Shown piece after piece: positions 18,747-25,840 of a stretch of DNA of 64,000 bases. Source of the DNA: Petrimonas sulfuriphila. Its GTDB lineage: Bacteria > Bacteroidota > Bacteroidia > Bacteroidales > Dysgonomonadaceae. The translations under genes and the position numbers were made by a program. Positions within the stretch are counted from its first letter, which is position 1, and each line of letters opens with the position of its first letter. The DNA lies in the NCBI RefSeq assembly GCF_051201015.1, contig NZ_JBPEHI010000006.1; one strand, 5' to 3'. The notes beneath the pieces are model-generated. The model searched no databases. It was not told the origin of the DNA and was given only the letters and a program-made list of their open reading frames with translations.

Positions 18747-20273
18747 TCAATGTTTAAAATGCCTGATCCCGGTTGTAACCATGGCCAGGCCGTTTTCGTT
18801 ACAGTAAGCAACCGACTCTGCATCCTTGATGGAGCCTCCCGGCTGAACTACAGCTGTTATTCCGGCTTTATGCGCTATTTCAACGCAATCGGGAAAAGGA
18901 AAGAAAGCGTCCGATGCCATTACGGCCCCGTTAAGGTTAAATTTAAACGTTCCTGCTTTCTCTATCGCCTGATTCAACGCATCCACTCGCGATGTTTGTC
19001 CGGTCCCGCTAGCAATCAATTGCTTGTTTTTCGCCAGCACTATAGCGTTCGACTTCGTATGTTTCACCAGGATATTTGCGAACAGCAGATCTTCCGTTTC
19101 TTTTTCCGTTGGAACTTTTGCGGTTACCACCGTTAAATCGCTTCTTGTCTGAATACTCGTATCTTTATCCTGTACCAGGAATCCGTTTAATGCAGAACGG
19201 ACCTGTGTATTGTTTGCCTCCTTTCCGGTTATTTTTTGCTTAAGGATGATCCGGTTCTTCTTCTGGAACAGGATATTGAGCGCATCCTGCGAATAATCGG
19301 GAGCAATGATTACTTCGAAGAAAATTTCGTTTATAGCTTTAGCGGCCTCTGCATCCACCTGACGGTTAGTAACCACAATTCCGCCAAAAGCGGAGATAGG
19401 ATCAGCTGCCAAAGCTGCTTTCCAGGCTTCTTTTACCGTACTCCGACAGGCCATGCCACAAGCATTATTGTGCTTCAGAATAGCCAAGGCTGTTTCATCA
19501 AAATCGGCAATCAACGAAACGGCGGCGTCTATGTCGAGCAGGTTGTTGTACGAAATCTCTTTGCCGTGCAACTGCTCAAATATTTCATTAAAGTTACCGT
19601 AAAAAACGCCCTTTTGATGCGGATTTTCCCCGTATCTCAACGTTTTGCCACTGTCGGCAGAAATCCGCAAAACGGGGCTTTCGCCCTTGTCGAAATAATT
19701 AAAAATAGCCGAATCGTATCCCGATGAAACGGCAAAGGCTTCCTTGGCAAACCAGCGCCGATCTTCAATATCGGTATTTCCGCTTTTCTCTTTTAACAGA
19801 TCGAGCAACGGTTTATATTGCTTCCTGGAAGCCACAACAATCACATCTTTAAAGTTTTTGGCAGCCCCGCGAATAAGCGAGATTCCGCCAATATCTATTT
19901 TCTCGATAATTTCATCTTCGGGAGCTTGTGTAGCTACGGTTTCTTCAAACGGATACAAATCAACGATGACCAGGTCTATAGAGGGAATATCATAGGATTT
20001 GATGATTTTCCGGTCCTGCTCCTCGTCACGGCGGTACAGAATTCCCCCGAAAACTTTAGGATGCAGTGTCTTTACCCGTCCGCCTAGAATAGATGGATAG
20101 CCGGTAACATCCTCCACCGATTCACACTCATAACCCAACGACTGGATAAAATCACGGGTTCCCCCCGTTGATATAAGCTTTACGTTTAAACTGTTCAGCA
20201 ATTTCAATATCTCCTCCAGGCCGTCTTTGTGGTATACCGAAATGAGTGCCGAATTTATTTTCTTTGACATCAA
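18747..20273 (-). CDS. purH: Bifunctional AICAR formyltransferase / IMP cyclohydrolase
   Basis: Catalyses the last two steps of IMP synthesis. The 508 residues comprise an N-terminal MGS-like cyclohydrolase domain (ISTGGTRDFIQSLG, GGRVKTLHPKVFGGIL) and a C-terminal formyltransferase domain with LRYGENPHQKG and KHNNACGMA, where the family often has KHTNPCG. The two initial methionines leave the start open by one codon (20273 or 20270). A minus-strand TACCTTTG promoter element at 20295-20302 lies just upstream, so this is the first gene of the shape operon. Confidence 0.97.
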   Translation of the reverse strand: MMSKKINSALISVYHKDGLEEILKLLNSLNVKLISTGGTRDFIQSLGYECESVEDVTGYPSILGGRVKTLHPKVFGGILYRRDEEQDRKIIKSYDIPSIDLVIVDLYPFEETVATQAPEDEIIEKIDIGGISLIRGAAKNFKDVIVVASRKQYKPLLDLLKEKSGNTDIEDRRWFAKEAFAVSSGYDSAIFNYFDKGESPVLRISADSGKTLRYGENPHQKGVFYGNFNEIFEQLHGKEISYNNLLDIDAAVSLIADFDETALAILKHNNACGMACRSTVKEAWKAALAADPISAFGGIVVTNRQVDAEAAKAINEIFFEVIIAPDYSQDALNILFQKKNRIILKQKITGKEANNTQVRSALNGFLVQDKDTSIQTRSDLTVVTAKVPTEKETEDLLFANILVKHTKSNAIVLAKNKQLIASGTGQTSRVDALNQAIEKAGTFKFNLNGAVMASDAFFPFPDCVEIAHKAGITAVVQPGGSIKDAESVAYCNENGLAMVTTGIRHFKH

Positions 20274-20294
20274 TGATTATTTTTTTAAAGAATA

Positions 20295-20302
20295 CAAAGG
20301 TA
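20295..20302 (-). promoter_or_regulatory. Candidate -7 element of the purH-mre-rodA operon
   Basis: Minus-strand TACCTTTG matches TAnnTTTG, 22 bases before the purH start, leaving a very short leader. No clear -33 box. Confidence 0.45.
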
Positions 20303-20413
20303 TAAAATCTATCGGTCATTTTTGTGAAATTGGAGTTTGTTTTATGAATTTTTGAGAAAAAGAAACCACACGGGGCTACAAGCCTGGAGATAAATGAAGT
20401 AAGTGAGAAGAAT

Positions 20414-20421
20414 TAACTTTG
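20414..20421 (+). promoter_or_regulatory. Candidate -7 element before the first cobalamin riboswitch
   Basis: TAACTTTG matches TAnnTTTG about 50 bases before the riboswitch core. A -33 box is not obvious. Confidence 0.4.
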
Positions 20422-20470
20422 CCATAGAATTTTGGTGTTGCGTTTCCATTTCTTCGGAAAACACAATGAA

Positions 20471-20609
20471 AAGGGAATCAGGTGCAAATCCTGAACAGAC
20501 CCGCTGCTGTAAGCTCAACCAGAATCCGCGTGCAATACTCAAATCCACTGTTCCGGCAAACCGGGATGGGAAGGTAGCACAACGGACGAGTAAGTCAGAA
20601 GACCTACCA
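20471..20609 (+). promoter_or_regulatory. Cobalamin riboswitch, apparently orphaned
   Basis: The conserved core elements are present in order: AAGGGAATCAGGTGCAAATC, CCCGCTGCTGTAAGC, CCACTGTTCCGGCAAACCGG with GGGAAGG, and the B12 box AGTCAGAAGACCT. The second copy at 25556-25705 shares the same motifs. In Bacteroidetes this element normally controls B12 uptake or B12-replaceable enzymes. Here the next material is a small fimbrillin-type leader gene and a broken gene, not a B12 gene. Confidence 0.9.
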
Positions 20610-20612
20610 AAA

Positions 20613-20862
20613 TAACAGATGTTAAACAGCTTTCGGAGATTGGAGCTTGAAGTACAAACACGCATTACAGCCGTTTTTTCTTTATTATTTTGGGTTACTC
20701 TACTTTACAAAACACGTTGAAACGTGTGTTAACTCTATCTCAATGAACCACTCTTTCCGAAAGCTTAATTTTCGGTAATATGAATTTACTTGCCCATAGC
20801 TTTTCCTTTGGCTGTACTTATTACGGCCTGCTGTTGCTATTGCGTATTTATAACTGTTAAAA
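20613..20862 (+). other. Riboswitch leader region with long-range inverted repeat
   Basis: No convincing gene. A perfect 10-base inverted repeat AGCTTTCGGA/TCCGAAAGCT spans 20628-20637 and 20756-20765, and a local hairpin ACACGT/ACGTGT lies near 20712-20727. Together they could be an expression platform or terminator. A 26-codon frame at 20780-20860 (MNLLAHSFSFGCTYYGLLLL...) is hydrophobic but unrecognised and may be chance. Confidence 0.4.
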
Positions 20863-21057
20863 ATGAAAATGAAAAATCAACAACAAAAGAAAACGGAAAA
20901 AAGTGAATACAAAAAAATATCGTATGAATCTCCTGACGTACAAGTCGCTGACATCAAATTAGAAACAAATCTTTTTGCTGGATCCGACAACCCAACACCC
21001 AGTTTTGAAATTGAATTATTCCATTCAAAGCTTTACTTGAACACTTTCAAAAATTAA
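20863..21057 (+). CDS. Small Bacteroidales leader-type protein of unknown function
   Basis: A 64-residue protein: a lysine- and glutamine-rich start (MKMKNQQQKKTEKSEYKK), then YESPDVQVADIKLETNLFAG and a short polar end. The pattern Y-x-x-P-x-V-x-V-x-x-I/V-x-x-E, followed by a small-residue patch, recurs in small proteins encoded just upstream of fimbrillin-like lipoprotein genes in Bacteroidales. That fits here, since a lipoprotein start follows within six bases. No function is known to me. A second ATG at 20869 could serve as start. Confidence 0.5.
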   Translation: MKMKNQQQKKTEKSEYKKISYESPDVQVADIKLETNLFAGSDNPTPSFEIELFHSKLYLNTFKN

Positions 21058-21062
21058 ACCTT

Positions 21063-21866
21063 ATGGCAGAAAAATTAATCACACACAGTAGACTATTGGT
21101 TTTATTGACAATTATCCCATTGTTAATATTTAGCTGTACGGAAGATATTATTGAGGAGAACGGAAGAAAAAACATTTTAAACAATAATGTTGTAACTATA
21201 ACGACAGTTATCGATGCTAATAATTCCTCCACACGTTCCTCTCTGATTCGTGAGGGTGCCCAATTAAAACTTATTGGACAGAAAACGATAAAATTTGGAT
21301 ATACTGTGAAAGAATAAGTGATGGTTCAAGAGAACTCATTTCCGTGGATAATAATCCTGTTCAGATGAATCGTAATTCCGACAATCCAACAACGGGGAGC
21401 ATATCTTTTTCAATACCAACAGAGTTAAAAGGCTCTATTTTTTAAATTGTAGGGTGCACTGATTTTAATTATTCTCAAAACTATAAACCACAGCTCACCG
21501 ATGACGGTAGCATTATATTTAATGTAGGCAAGTCTGATTTCTTTAAGATAGATCAAAAAAATGTTAGAGTACCCATGTTTTTTCATCAGACAATTTTGAT
21601 TGACGGTAGTGTTGCCGGCACAGCAAAGTTCAAAAACATGGGCAGCCTGATTCTCCTTTCGTTGAAGAATACAACTAATTCTACCGTAACGGGAAAATTC
21701 AATTGGGCTACAACAATTACTACTGAAGAGCAACAATTCTACTATGCCGATAAAGGATTTAAAACCGGTTGTTACGATGGCGCGGGAGATGTAATTAACG
21801 GACACTTTTCTGAAAACGCAATCGTGAACTTTAATGACACAAATCCCACAGAAGAACATCCGGCAT
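21063..21866 (+). pseudogene. Broken fimbrillin-like lipoprotein gene
   Basis: The first frame (21063-21317) encodes a lipoprotein signal with lipobox LLIFSC and a serine/threonine-rich start of fimbrillin type (ITTVIDANNSSTRSS). It then stops at 21315-21317. The reading continues one frame over from 21317 (SDGSRELISVDNN...), meets an in-frame TAA at 21443-21445 after a run of six T, and goes on to about 21866 with beta-rich text (FKNMGSLILLSLKNTTNSTV). One frameshift and one nonsense change are therefore needed to restore it. Fimbrillin-like proteins form surface pili or adhesins. The 3' end runs out of frame into another gene's tail. Confidence 0.65.
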
Positions 21867-22022
21867 ATAGCATCGCTCTTCAAAAATACCGTACTGGGCG
21901 ACCTGGTTTATTCGGCGGCCTTGTTCGGCTTGTTCGAAATGTCACTTTCGTGGTTTCCGGGGCTGCGCACCCCGCATGAAGCCTATACCGAAGCCAAAAA
22001 GATCGTATCAAAAAGCAAATGA
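21867..22022 (+). pseudogene. C-terminal fragment of a DUF6580-like membrane protein
   Basis: About 51 codons read ASLFKNTVLGDLVYSAALFG, then LFEMSLSWFPGLR and a charged tail ending in KIVSKSK. This resembles, from memory, the last helix of DUF6580-type putative transport proteins, which in Bacteroidales often sit in cobalamin-riboswitch operons. It has no start of its own and follows directly on the broken fimbrillin frame. It looks like the surviving 3' end of a gene once controlled by the riboswitch at 20471. Confidence 0.55.
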
Positions 22023-22030
22023 ATGCAGCG

Positions 22031-22068
22031 GATACGTGAGGTATCCAGTGGATAATACCGCACGTATC
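22031..22068. terminator. Strong hairpin between convergent genes
   Basis: Stem GATACGTG/CACGTATC (22031-22038 with 22061-22068) continues after one mismatch as GGTAT/ATACC (22040-22044 with 22055-22059), with a 10-base loop. It lies between the DUF6580-like tail and the convergent ibrB-like gene. No strong T run follows on either strand, so termination is only likely. Confidence 0.5.
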
Positions 22069-22075
22069 TGGATTC

Positions 22076-22600
22076 TCAAAAAGGGAATGTTTTAGCCAAA
22101 CTGAATTCCTTCTCTGCAAAAAGTTCCGCCAGACCCGAAATCTGTTTCAACCGCAACAGCTCATCTTTGTCCATGCCCAGGTTTCGTCTGATCCACGCAT
22201 CGGACATGCCCGATTTACACAAGTCACCCACTAGTTTACTCATCAGTTCAATCTTATGAACACCCCTGGCCCGGTTATGTCTTATGGTGGAAGCCATTCG
22301 TTCGGCCAGGCTTTTACGGATAACAGAAACGGGCAGTAATCCTTTCTCCCTCTCGTATACACGCTTGGAGGTCAACATCACGCGATAACGGTGATAACCG
22401 TCTACCAGCTCGTAAATATCTTCATCTTCTATGTGATAACAAACACAGGGCATGGTATATCCGTCTTCCCAGATAGACAATTCCAAAAGCTTCATCTCAG
22501 GAGGCATCGTAACATTGGGATTATAGGCGTTGGCCCGTATTTTTTCTACCGGAACGGCAATGATGTTGTAAACGGGACTTTGAAAAACAGATTTATTCAT
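22076..22600 (-). CDS. ParB-like nuclease-domain protein, IbrB-like
   Basis: A 174-residue protein with an N-terminal ParB/sulfiredoxin-type domain: VEKIRANAYNPNVTMPPEMK, then LVDGYHRYRVML, the usual DGxHR-type loop. The second half is a helical region ending in a short HTH-like segment (SDAWIRRNLGMDKDELLRLK). The pairing with a DUF3440/PAPS-reductase-like gene directly upstream matches the E. coli IbrA/IbrB pair, known as regulators of immunoglobulin-binding protein genes carried on prophages. It is 21 bases downstream of the ibrA-like gene. Biochemical activity is unknown. Confidence 0.75.
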   Translation of the reverse strand: MNKSVFQSPVYNIIAVPVEKIRANAYNPNVTMPPEMKLLELSIWEDGYTMPCVCYHIEDEDIYELVDGYHRYRVMLTSKRVYEREKGLLPVSVIRKSLAERMASTIRHNRARGVHKIELMSKLVGDLCKSGMSDAWIRRNLGMDKDELLRLKQISGLAELFAEKEFSLAKTFPF

Positions 22601-22621
22601 AATGTTCAGTATAATGGATCG

Positions 22622-23929
22622 TTAGGTATTACCGTCTCCGGCATGTGCGGCATATTCCTGTAATGCGCTGAATCGCAACTCCCTGTTGATTTTGTTGGGG
22701 GAGAAACCCATATATTTGCAGCAATGATCATTTTTAAGAATACAGATACACATACGCTTATAGGTAGGAAGCTCCCTAAACTCCGGCAGGTCTATGTCAT
22801 CGTGGTAATCCATTCTTACGGGAATCTTTTTTGTACGGTAATTGCTCTTACCCGCAATATGTACCTCAATCCCTTTTGCGCGTAGTTTTCGTATGGTTTC
22901 CGGGAGCAGGCATCCCCCTCTGTTTTTCCAGAAATTCATACTCACCTCCAGTTTTTTCAGGTAGTTATTCCGGGTGGTTTTGGGCAGAGTGTCCAAAAGA
23001 AAATAAAGATAACTTTTCCAGGTCATCCCTTCAGGCAACTTCACACGCCGCCAGCCCATTGCCGTTGTTCCACCGTACAGCCCCGCAAAGTTGACTCCGT
23101 TTACCCGGCACAACATTTTCCCCCACATATCCGGATCTATGGCACGATACAGTCTCAAGCCCGATATTGCCTGAGAAATAAAAGGACTTGCCACCCGCTG
23201 GCTTTCCAGCGGGACACCCGCCTGCCAATATAAGTCATAGAGTCGGTTATATTCCCATCCGAACCTTCCGTTGGCAGTCCAGATGTCTGTAGTTAACCAG
23301 TCGTACAAAGGGTAAATGTTATCAATACCTTCTGCGATCCTGTGCCTCCATTGCGGATCATTTTTTCGGACAACCCCCTGGGGACGGTGGATTGTACGCC
23401 AACGATTGAAACTTTCCTGCGTGCGTATCCCCACCAGACAGGCAACGGATTCTGCTTTTTTATGGTTCCTCAACCACGATGCGAAATCATACTGAAATTC
23501 GTAATCCCACATCCGCCGGTTATAAAAGTCGAAATCACTAACGGTATGACATTCCTTGGGCAGCGAACGTACCCAAAACTTTTGCATGTCCGGATCCCAG
23601 GGACGCCAGTATTGCTGATACATGGAAGTAGAGGACAATACCTTTACCGGGACACATGCCCGGTATACTTCCAACAAGTCACGGTTTGAGGCTAACACTT
23701 GATCTACATATTCCGTGGTTTTTCCATATTGCACTTCATAATCCAGGTGAAAAACCCCAAGTTTATGCCGGAGGTTATGCTTCCGAATATAATCGATACA
23801 GGCGTTCAACAATACTCCGCTATCCTTTCCTCCCGAGAAAGAAACATAAATATAGTCGTAATTTTTGAAAATGAACCGTAAACGTTCCTGCAATGCATCA
23901 TATACGGTTCTGCGCTTAGCTATTTCCAT
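22622..23929 (-). CDS. PAPS-reductase-like DUF3440 protein, IbrA-like
   Basis: A 435-residue protein with an N-terminal PP-loop ATP-binding motif YVSFSGGKDSG (Ser32-Ser37), as in PAPS reductases and ATP pyrophosphatases. Further conserved text includes VACLVGIRTQESFNRW, IYPLYDWLTTDIWTANGRFG and GVPLESQRVASPF. The long C-terminal half matches my recollection of DUF3440. The reductase cysteine motif is not evident, so sulfate reduction is unlikely; an adenylating or modifying role is inferred. The start lies inside the end of the upstream GNAT gene (14-base overlap) and the IbrB-like gene follows, giving a compact three-gene operon. Confidence 0.8.
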   Translation of the reverse strand: MEIAKRRTVYDALQERLRFIFKNYDYIYVSFSGGKDSGVLLNACIDYIRKHNLRHKLGVFHLDYEVQYGKTTEYVDQVLASNRDLLEVYRACVPVKVLSSTSMYQQYWRPWDPDMQKFWVRSLPKECHTVSDFDFYNRRMWDYEFQYDFASWLRNHKKAESVACLVGIRTQESFNRWRTIHRPQGVVRKNDPQWRHRIAEGIDNIYPLYDWLTTDIWTANGRFGWEYNRLYDLYWQAGVPLESQRVASPFISQAISGLRLYRAIDPDMWGKMLCRVNGVNFAGLYGGTTAMGWRRVKLPEGMTWKSYLYFLLDTLPKTTRNNYLKKLEVSMNFWKNRGGCLLPETIRKLRAKGIEVHIAGKSNYRTKKIPVRMDYHDDIDLPEFRELPTYKRMCICILKNDHCCKYMGFSPNKINRELRFSALQEYAAHAGDGNT

Positions 23930-24338
23930 ATGCCTCCCCTTCGAAACACATCTTCACATATCGCTTCCATTCCCTGGAAACGGTAAATCCATAAGAGGCA
24001 AAGACTTTCAAATCCCTCGTTTGCACAACGGCAAAAAGGATTCCGGCCCCTTTGTAATCGGAAAGAATTTCTTCCACCAGGCAACCAAGTTGCCTTTCCC
24101 TGCCTTCCGTTGCCGAGGCATAATAATTATCGATTTTATATTTGCCACCACCAATTTCTTCAACAGGCATGAATGCTGTTGTCCGATCCCTGCAAAGAAT
24201 AATGTACCACACATGCTTTCCGGAGGTTTTATAGGGATAGTTGTTGTTTTCCCTAAGGCAGGAAATGCTCATGGCAAGAGGTGCTACCCGGGCATACAAT
24301 TCCGGAGCTTCTCCGGGAATCTTTGCTATTTTATCCAT
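23916..24338 (-). CDS. GNAT-family N-acetyltransferase
   Basis: About 140 residues starting MDKIAKIPGEAPELY at 24338; an upstream ATG at 24380 would add 14 residues with no clear support. The fold is suggested by the central strands YIILCRDRTTAFMPVEE and YKIDNYYASATEGRERQLG, then ILFAVVQTRDLKVFASYGFT, the usual GNAT end with the F-x-x-x-GF motif. The acetyl-CoA loop (Q/RxxGxG/A) is not canonical. It overlaps the start of the ibrA-like gene and probably belongs to the same functional unit. Substrate unknown. Confidence 0.65.
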   Translation of the reverse strand: MDKIAKIPGEAPELYARVAPLAMSISCLRENNNYPYKTSGKHVWYIILCRDRTTAFMPVEEIGGGKYKIDNYYASATEGRERQLGCLVEEILSDYKGAGILFAVVQTRDLKVFASYGFTVSREWKRYVKMCFEGEAYGNS

Positions 24339-24463
24339 GATATTCACTCGTTTTACAGTGCCCGTGGTCATAAATGCCACAGCAGCTTTCAGGATTATCT
24401 ATGCCTCCCTATCCTTGGAAGATTTAAGGGAGCACGTTAAAACGCTGATGATTTATCAATAAA

Positions 24464-24496
24464 CAAAAATAAGCTTTTTAGCGTAACGGAGACAAA
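24464..24496 (-). promoter_or_regulatory. Promoter of the GNAT-IbrA-IbrB operon
   Basis: On the minus strand TTTG (24493-24496), a 21-base spacer and TATTTTTG (24464-24471) fit the Bacteroidetes -33/-7 consensus. Transcription would start about 120 bases before the GNAT ATG. Confidence 0.55.
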
Positions 24497-24635
24497 TGTT
24501 TTTGTTTTTTAACATTTAAGTATTATTTTCCAACATAACCGATTGATCTATAAAAAACAGTCACCCGCACATGATTTGCAGGTCAGGCATATCGCGAAAT
24601 CGGCGTGTTCTTTCACCGGATATTGTTCCAGGCTC

Positions 24636-25346
24636 TTAATTGAATCGCAACGGCAAAACTATTTCCTGTATTAACCTTTCGATAGCCGAAAACGGCTTTA
24701 CCGATAACAACTCCTTGAATTGACTCAACTCTCCGGCATTATGTAGAAAGCAGAACGAATTTATATCATTTAGCGGAATACGTATTTTCCGGGTAAAAAC
24801 GGAGGAAGCGTTCTGCATCTCCCCAAAAAATCCGTCAAGGTTGTTTATATAAGCTGTAAAGTGCTTGTATTCCTTTTCGGAAAAATTGAAATTCAGGTTT
24901 TTAAATTCGATGTGTATTTTATTGCAAAGAGGGCATTTAAATACTAAACCGGAGGAGATCCTGTTGATAATCTGTATCATACCCGTTGTCACAGTAAAAG
25001 CTTGATAACATATCTCGAAGCAATATCCGGAAAGCGGTACGGTTCCTGTAATTTTACATCCTTTCCCGAAGAAAAATGCATACAGTTCACCCATTCCGTC
25101 CACACACGTATCGGGATAAGAATCCGAATCACCCAGACCAAATAAGGAAACCATTCTGCTTGTCAGGTATGTGTGTTTTAACAGAGGTAAAAAATCGGCC
25201 CAGTTCTCTTGAAGGTCTCCGAATCCTGAGGGGGAAGTTCCGAGAAACAAATGGCCGGAAGCTGTAAATCCCATTTTATAAAGATATTTTTCTGTGAACA
25301 TCCCCCAATTGGGAGAGCACAAGAAAAAACATCGCATAACATTCAT
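24636..25346 (-). CDS. Degenerate long-chain flavodoxin fused to a DUF6686-like domain
   Basis: A 236-residue protein. Residues about 33-112 match the second half of a long-chain flavodoxin: LFLGTSPSGFGDLQENW, VSLFGLGDSDSYPDT and VDGMGELYAFF. However, the first 30 residues (MNVMRCFFLCSPNWGMFTEK) lack the T-x-T-G-x-T loop that binds FMN phosphate. Residues about 135-236 carry a CPLCNKIHIEFKNL start and a RKIRIPL segment, which I recall from the DUF6686 family of Bacteroidetes. An electron-transfer role is doubtful without the phosphate loop; the protein may bind another ligand or be a decaying gene. No close promoter was found. Confidence 0.6.
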   Translation of the reverse strand: MNVMRCFFLCSPNWGMFTEKYLYKMGFTASGHLFLGTSPSGFGDLQENWADFLPLLKHTYLTSRMVSLFGLGDSDSYPDTCVDGMGELYAFFFGKGCKITGTVPLSGYCFEICYQAFTVTTGMIQIINRISSGLVFKCPLCNKIHIEFKNLNFNFSEKEYKHFTAYINNLDGFFGEMQNASSVFTRKIRIPLNDINSFCFLHNAGELSQFKELLSVKPFSAIERLIQEIVLPLRFN

Positions 25347-25481
25347 ATGTCTGTTTAAAAAAAGAAAATATTGTCACTTGAATTTAATCAAGGAACTATC
25401 GAAATTAAAATATATAAATTTAATAATCAGAAATATAAAAAATAAAAGCACCTATGTTGATAACTTTTCCGGAAAACTTTA

Positions 25482-25512
25482 TTGGTTTTCTAAAAAAGTA
25501 AATTTACCTTTG
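25482..25512 (+). promoter_or_regulatory. Promoter of the riboswitch-nrdDG transcript
   Basis: TTG at 25482-25484 as -33 box, a 20-base spacer and TACCTTTG at 25505-25512 as -7 box. Transcription would begin about 40 bases before the riboswitch core. Confidence 0.6.
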
Positions 25513-25555
25513 TGGTAACATTTGGTTTTTATTCATAGTTGTCTTTATGAATAAA

Positions 25556-25705
25556 ATAAAAGGGAATGCCGTGAAAATCGGCAACAGTTCCCGCTGCTGT
25601 AAGCTCTTTTTTTGCGTGCTGAACAAACACCTCCATAGCCACTGTTCCGATGAACCGGAACGGGAAGGCGTTCAGACACGGGAGTAAGTCAGAAGACCTG
25701 CCAGA
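25556..25705 (+). promoter_or_regulatory. Cobalamin riboswitch controlling nrdD-nrdG
   Basis: Core elements in order: AAAGGGAATGCCGTGAAAAT, CCCGCTGCTGTAAGC, GCCACTGTTCCGATGAACCG with GGGAAGGCG, and the B12 box AGTCAGAAGACCTGCC. It lies in the 5' leader of nrdD, about 135 bases before ATG 25841. From known biology, such riboswitches shut off B12-independent isozymes when adenosylcobalamin is available, which implies a B12-dependent ribonucleotide reductase (NrdJ) elsewhere in the genome. Confidence 0.93.
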
Positions 25706-25840
25706 TGTATTTATATACTCTTTTTGATGTCTTTCGGGTAAAAAGACGGTTAAAAATTTGATATCCCTATTTGTTATTTTAAAAACTGGCAGGTTTGCAG
25801 GTTTCAAGGGCTATTTATCCAATTATCTAAATGTCTAAAT

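Noticed and set aside
20342..20665. Minus-strand frame of 107 codons over the first riboswitch
   Set aside because: It is the complement of a structured RNA with strongly conserved motifs, so it is an artefact.
20780..20860. Short hydrophobic 26-codon frame before the small leader-type gene
   Set aside because: No recognised similarity, and it lies inside the riboswitch leader; mentioned only as part of that region.
23865..24440. Long plus-strand open frame (191 codons) opposite the GNAT gene
   Set aside because: It lies antisense to the GNAT and ibrA-like starts, has no recognisable domain and overlaps the operon promoter; the minus-strand genes have clear motifs.
25529..25807. Minus-strand frame of 92 codons over the second riboswitch
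   Set aside because: Same reason: complement of the cobalamin riboswitch, no protein similarity seen.
20274..25840. Insertion sequence or integrase expected in the accessory patch
   Set aside because: No transposase, integrase or clear terminal repeat was seen despite broken genes and foreign-looking modules.
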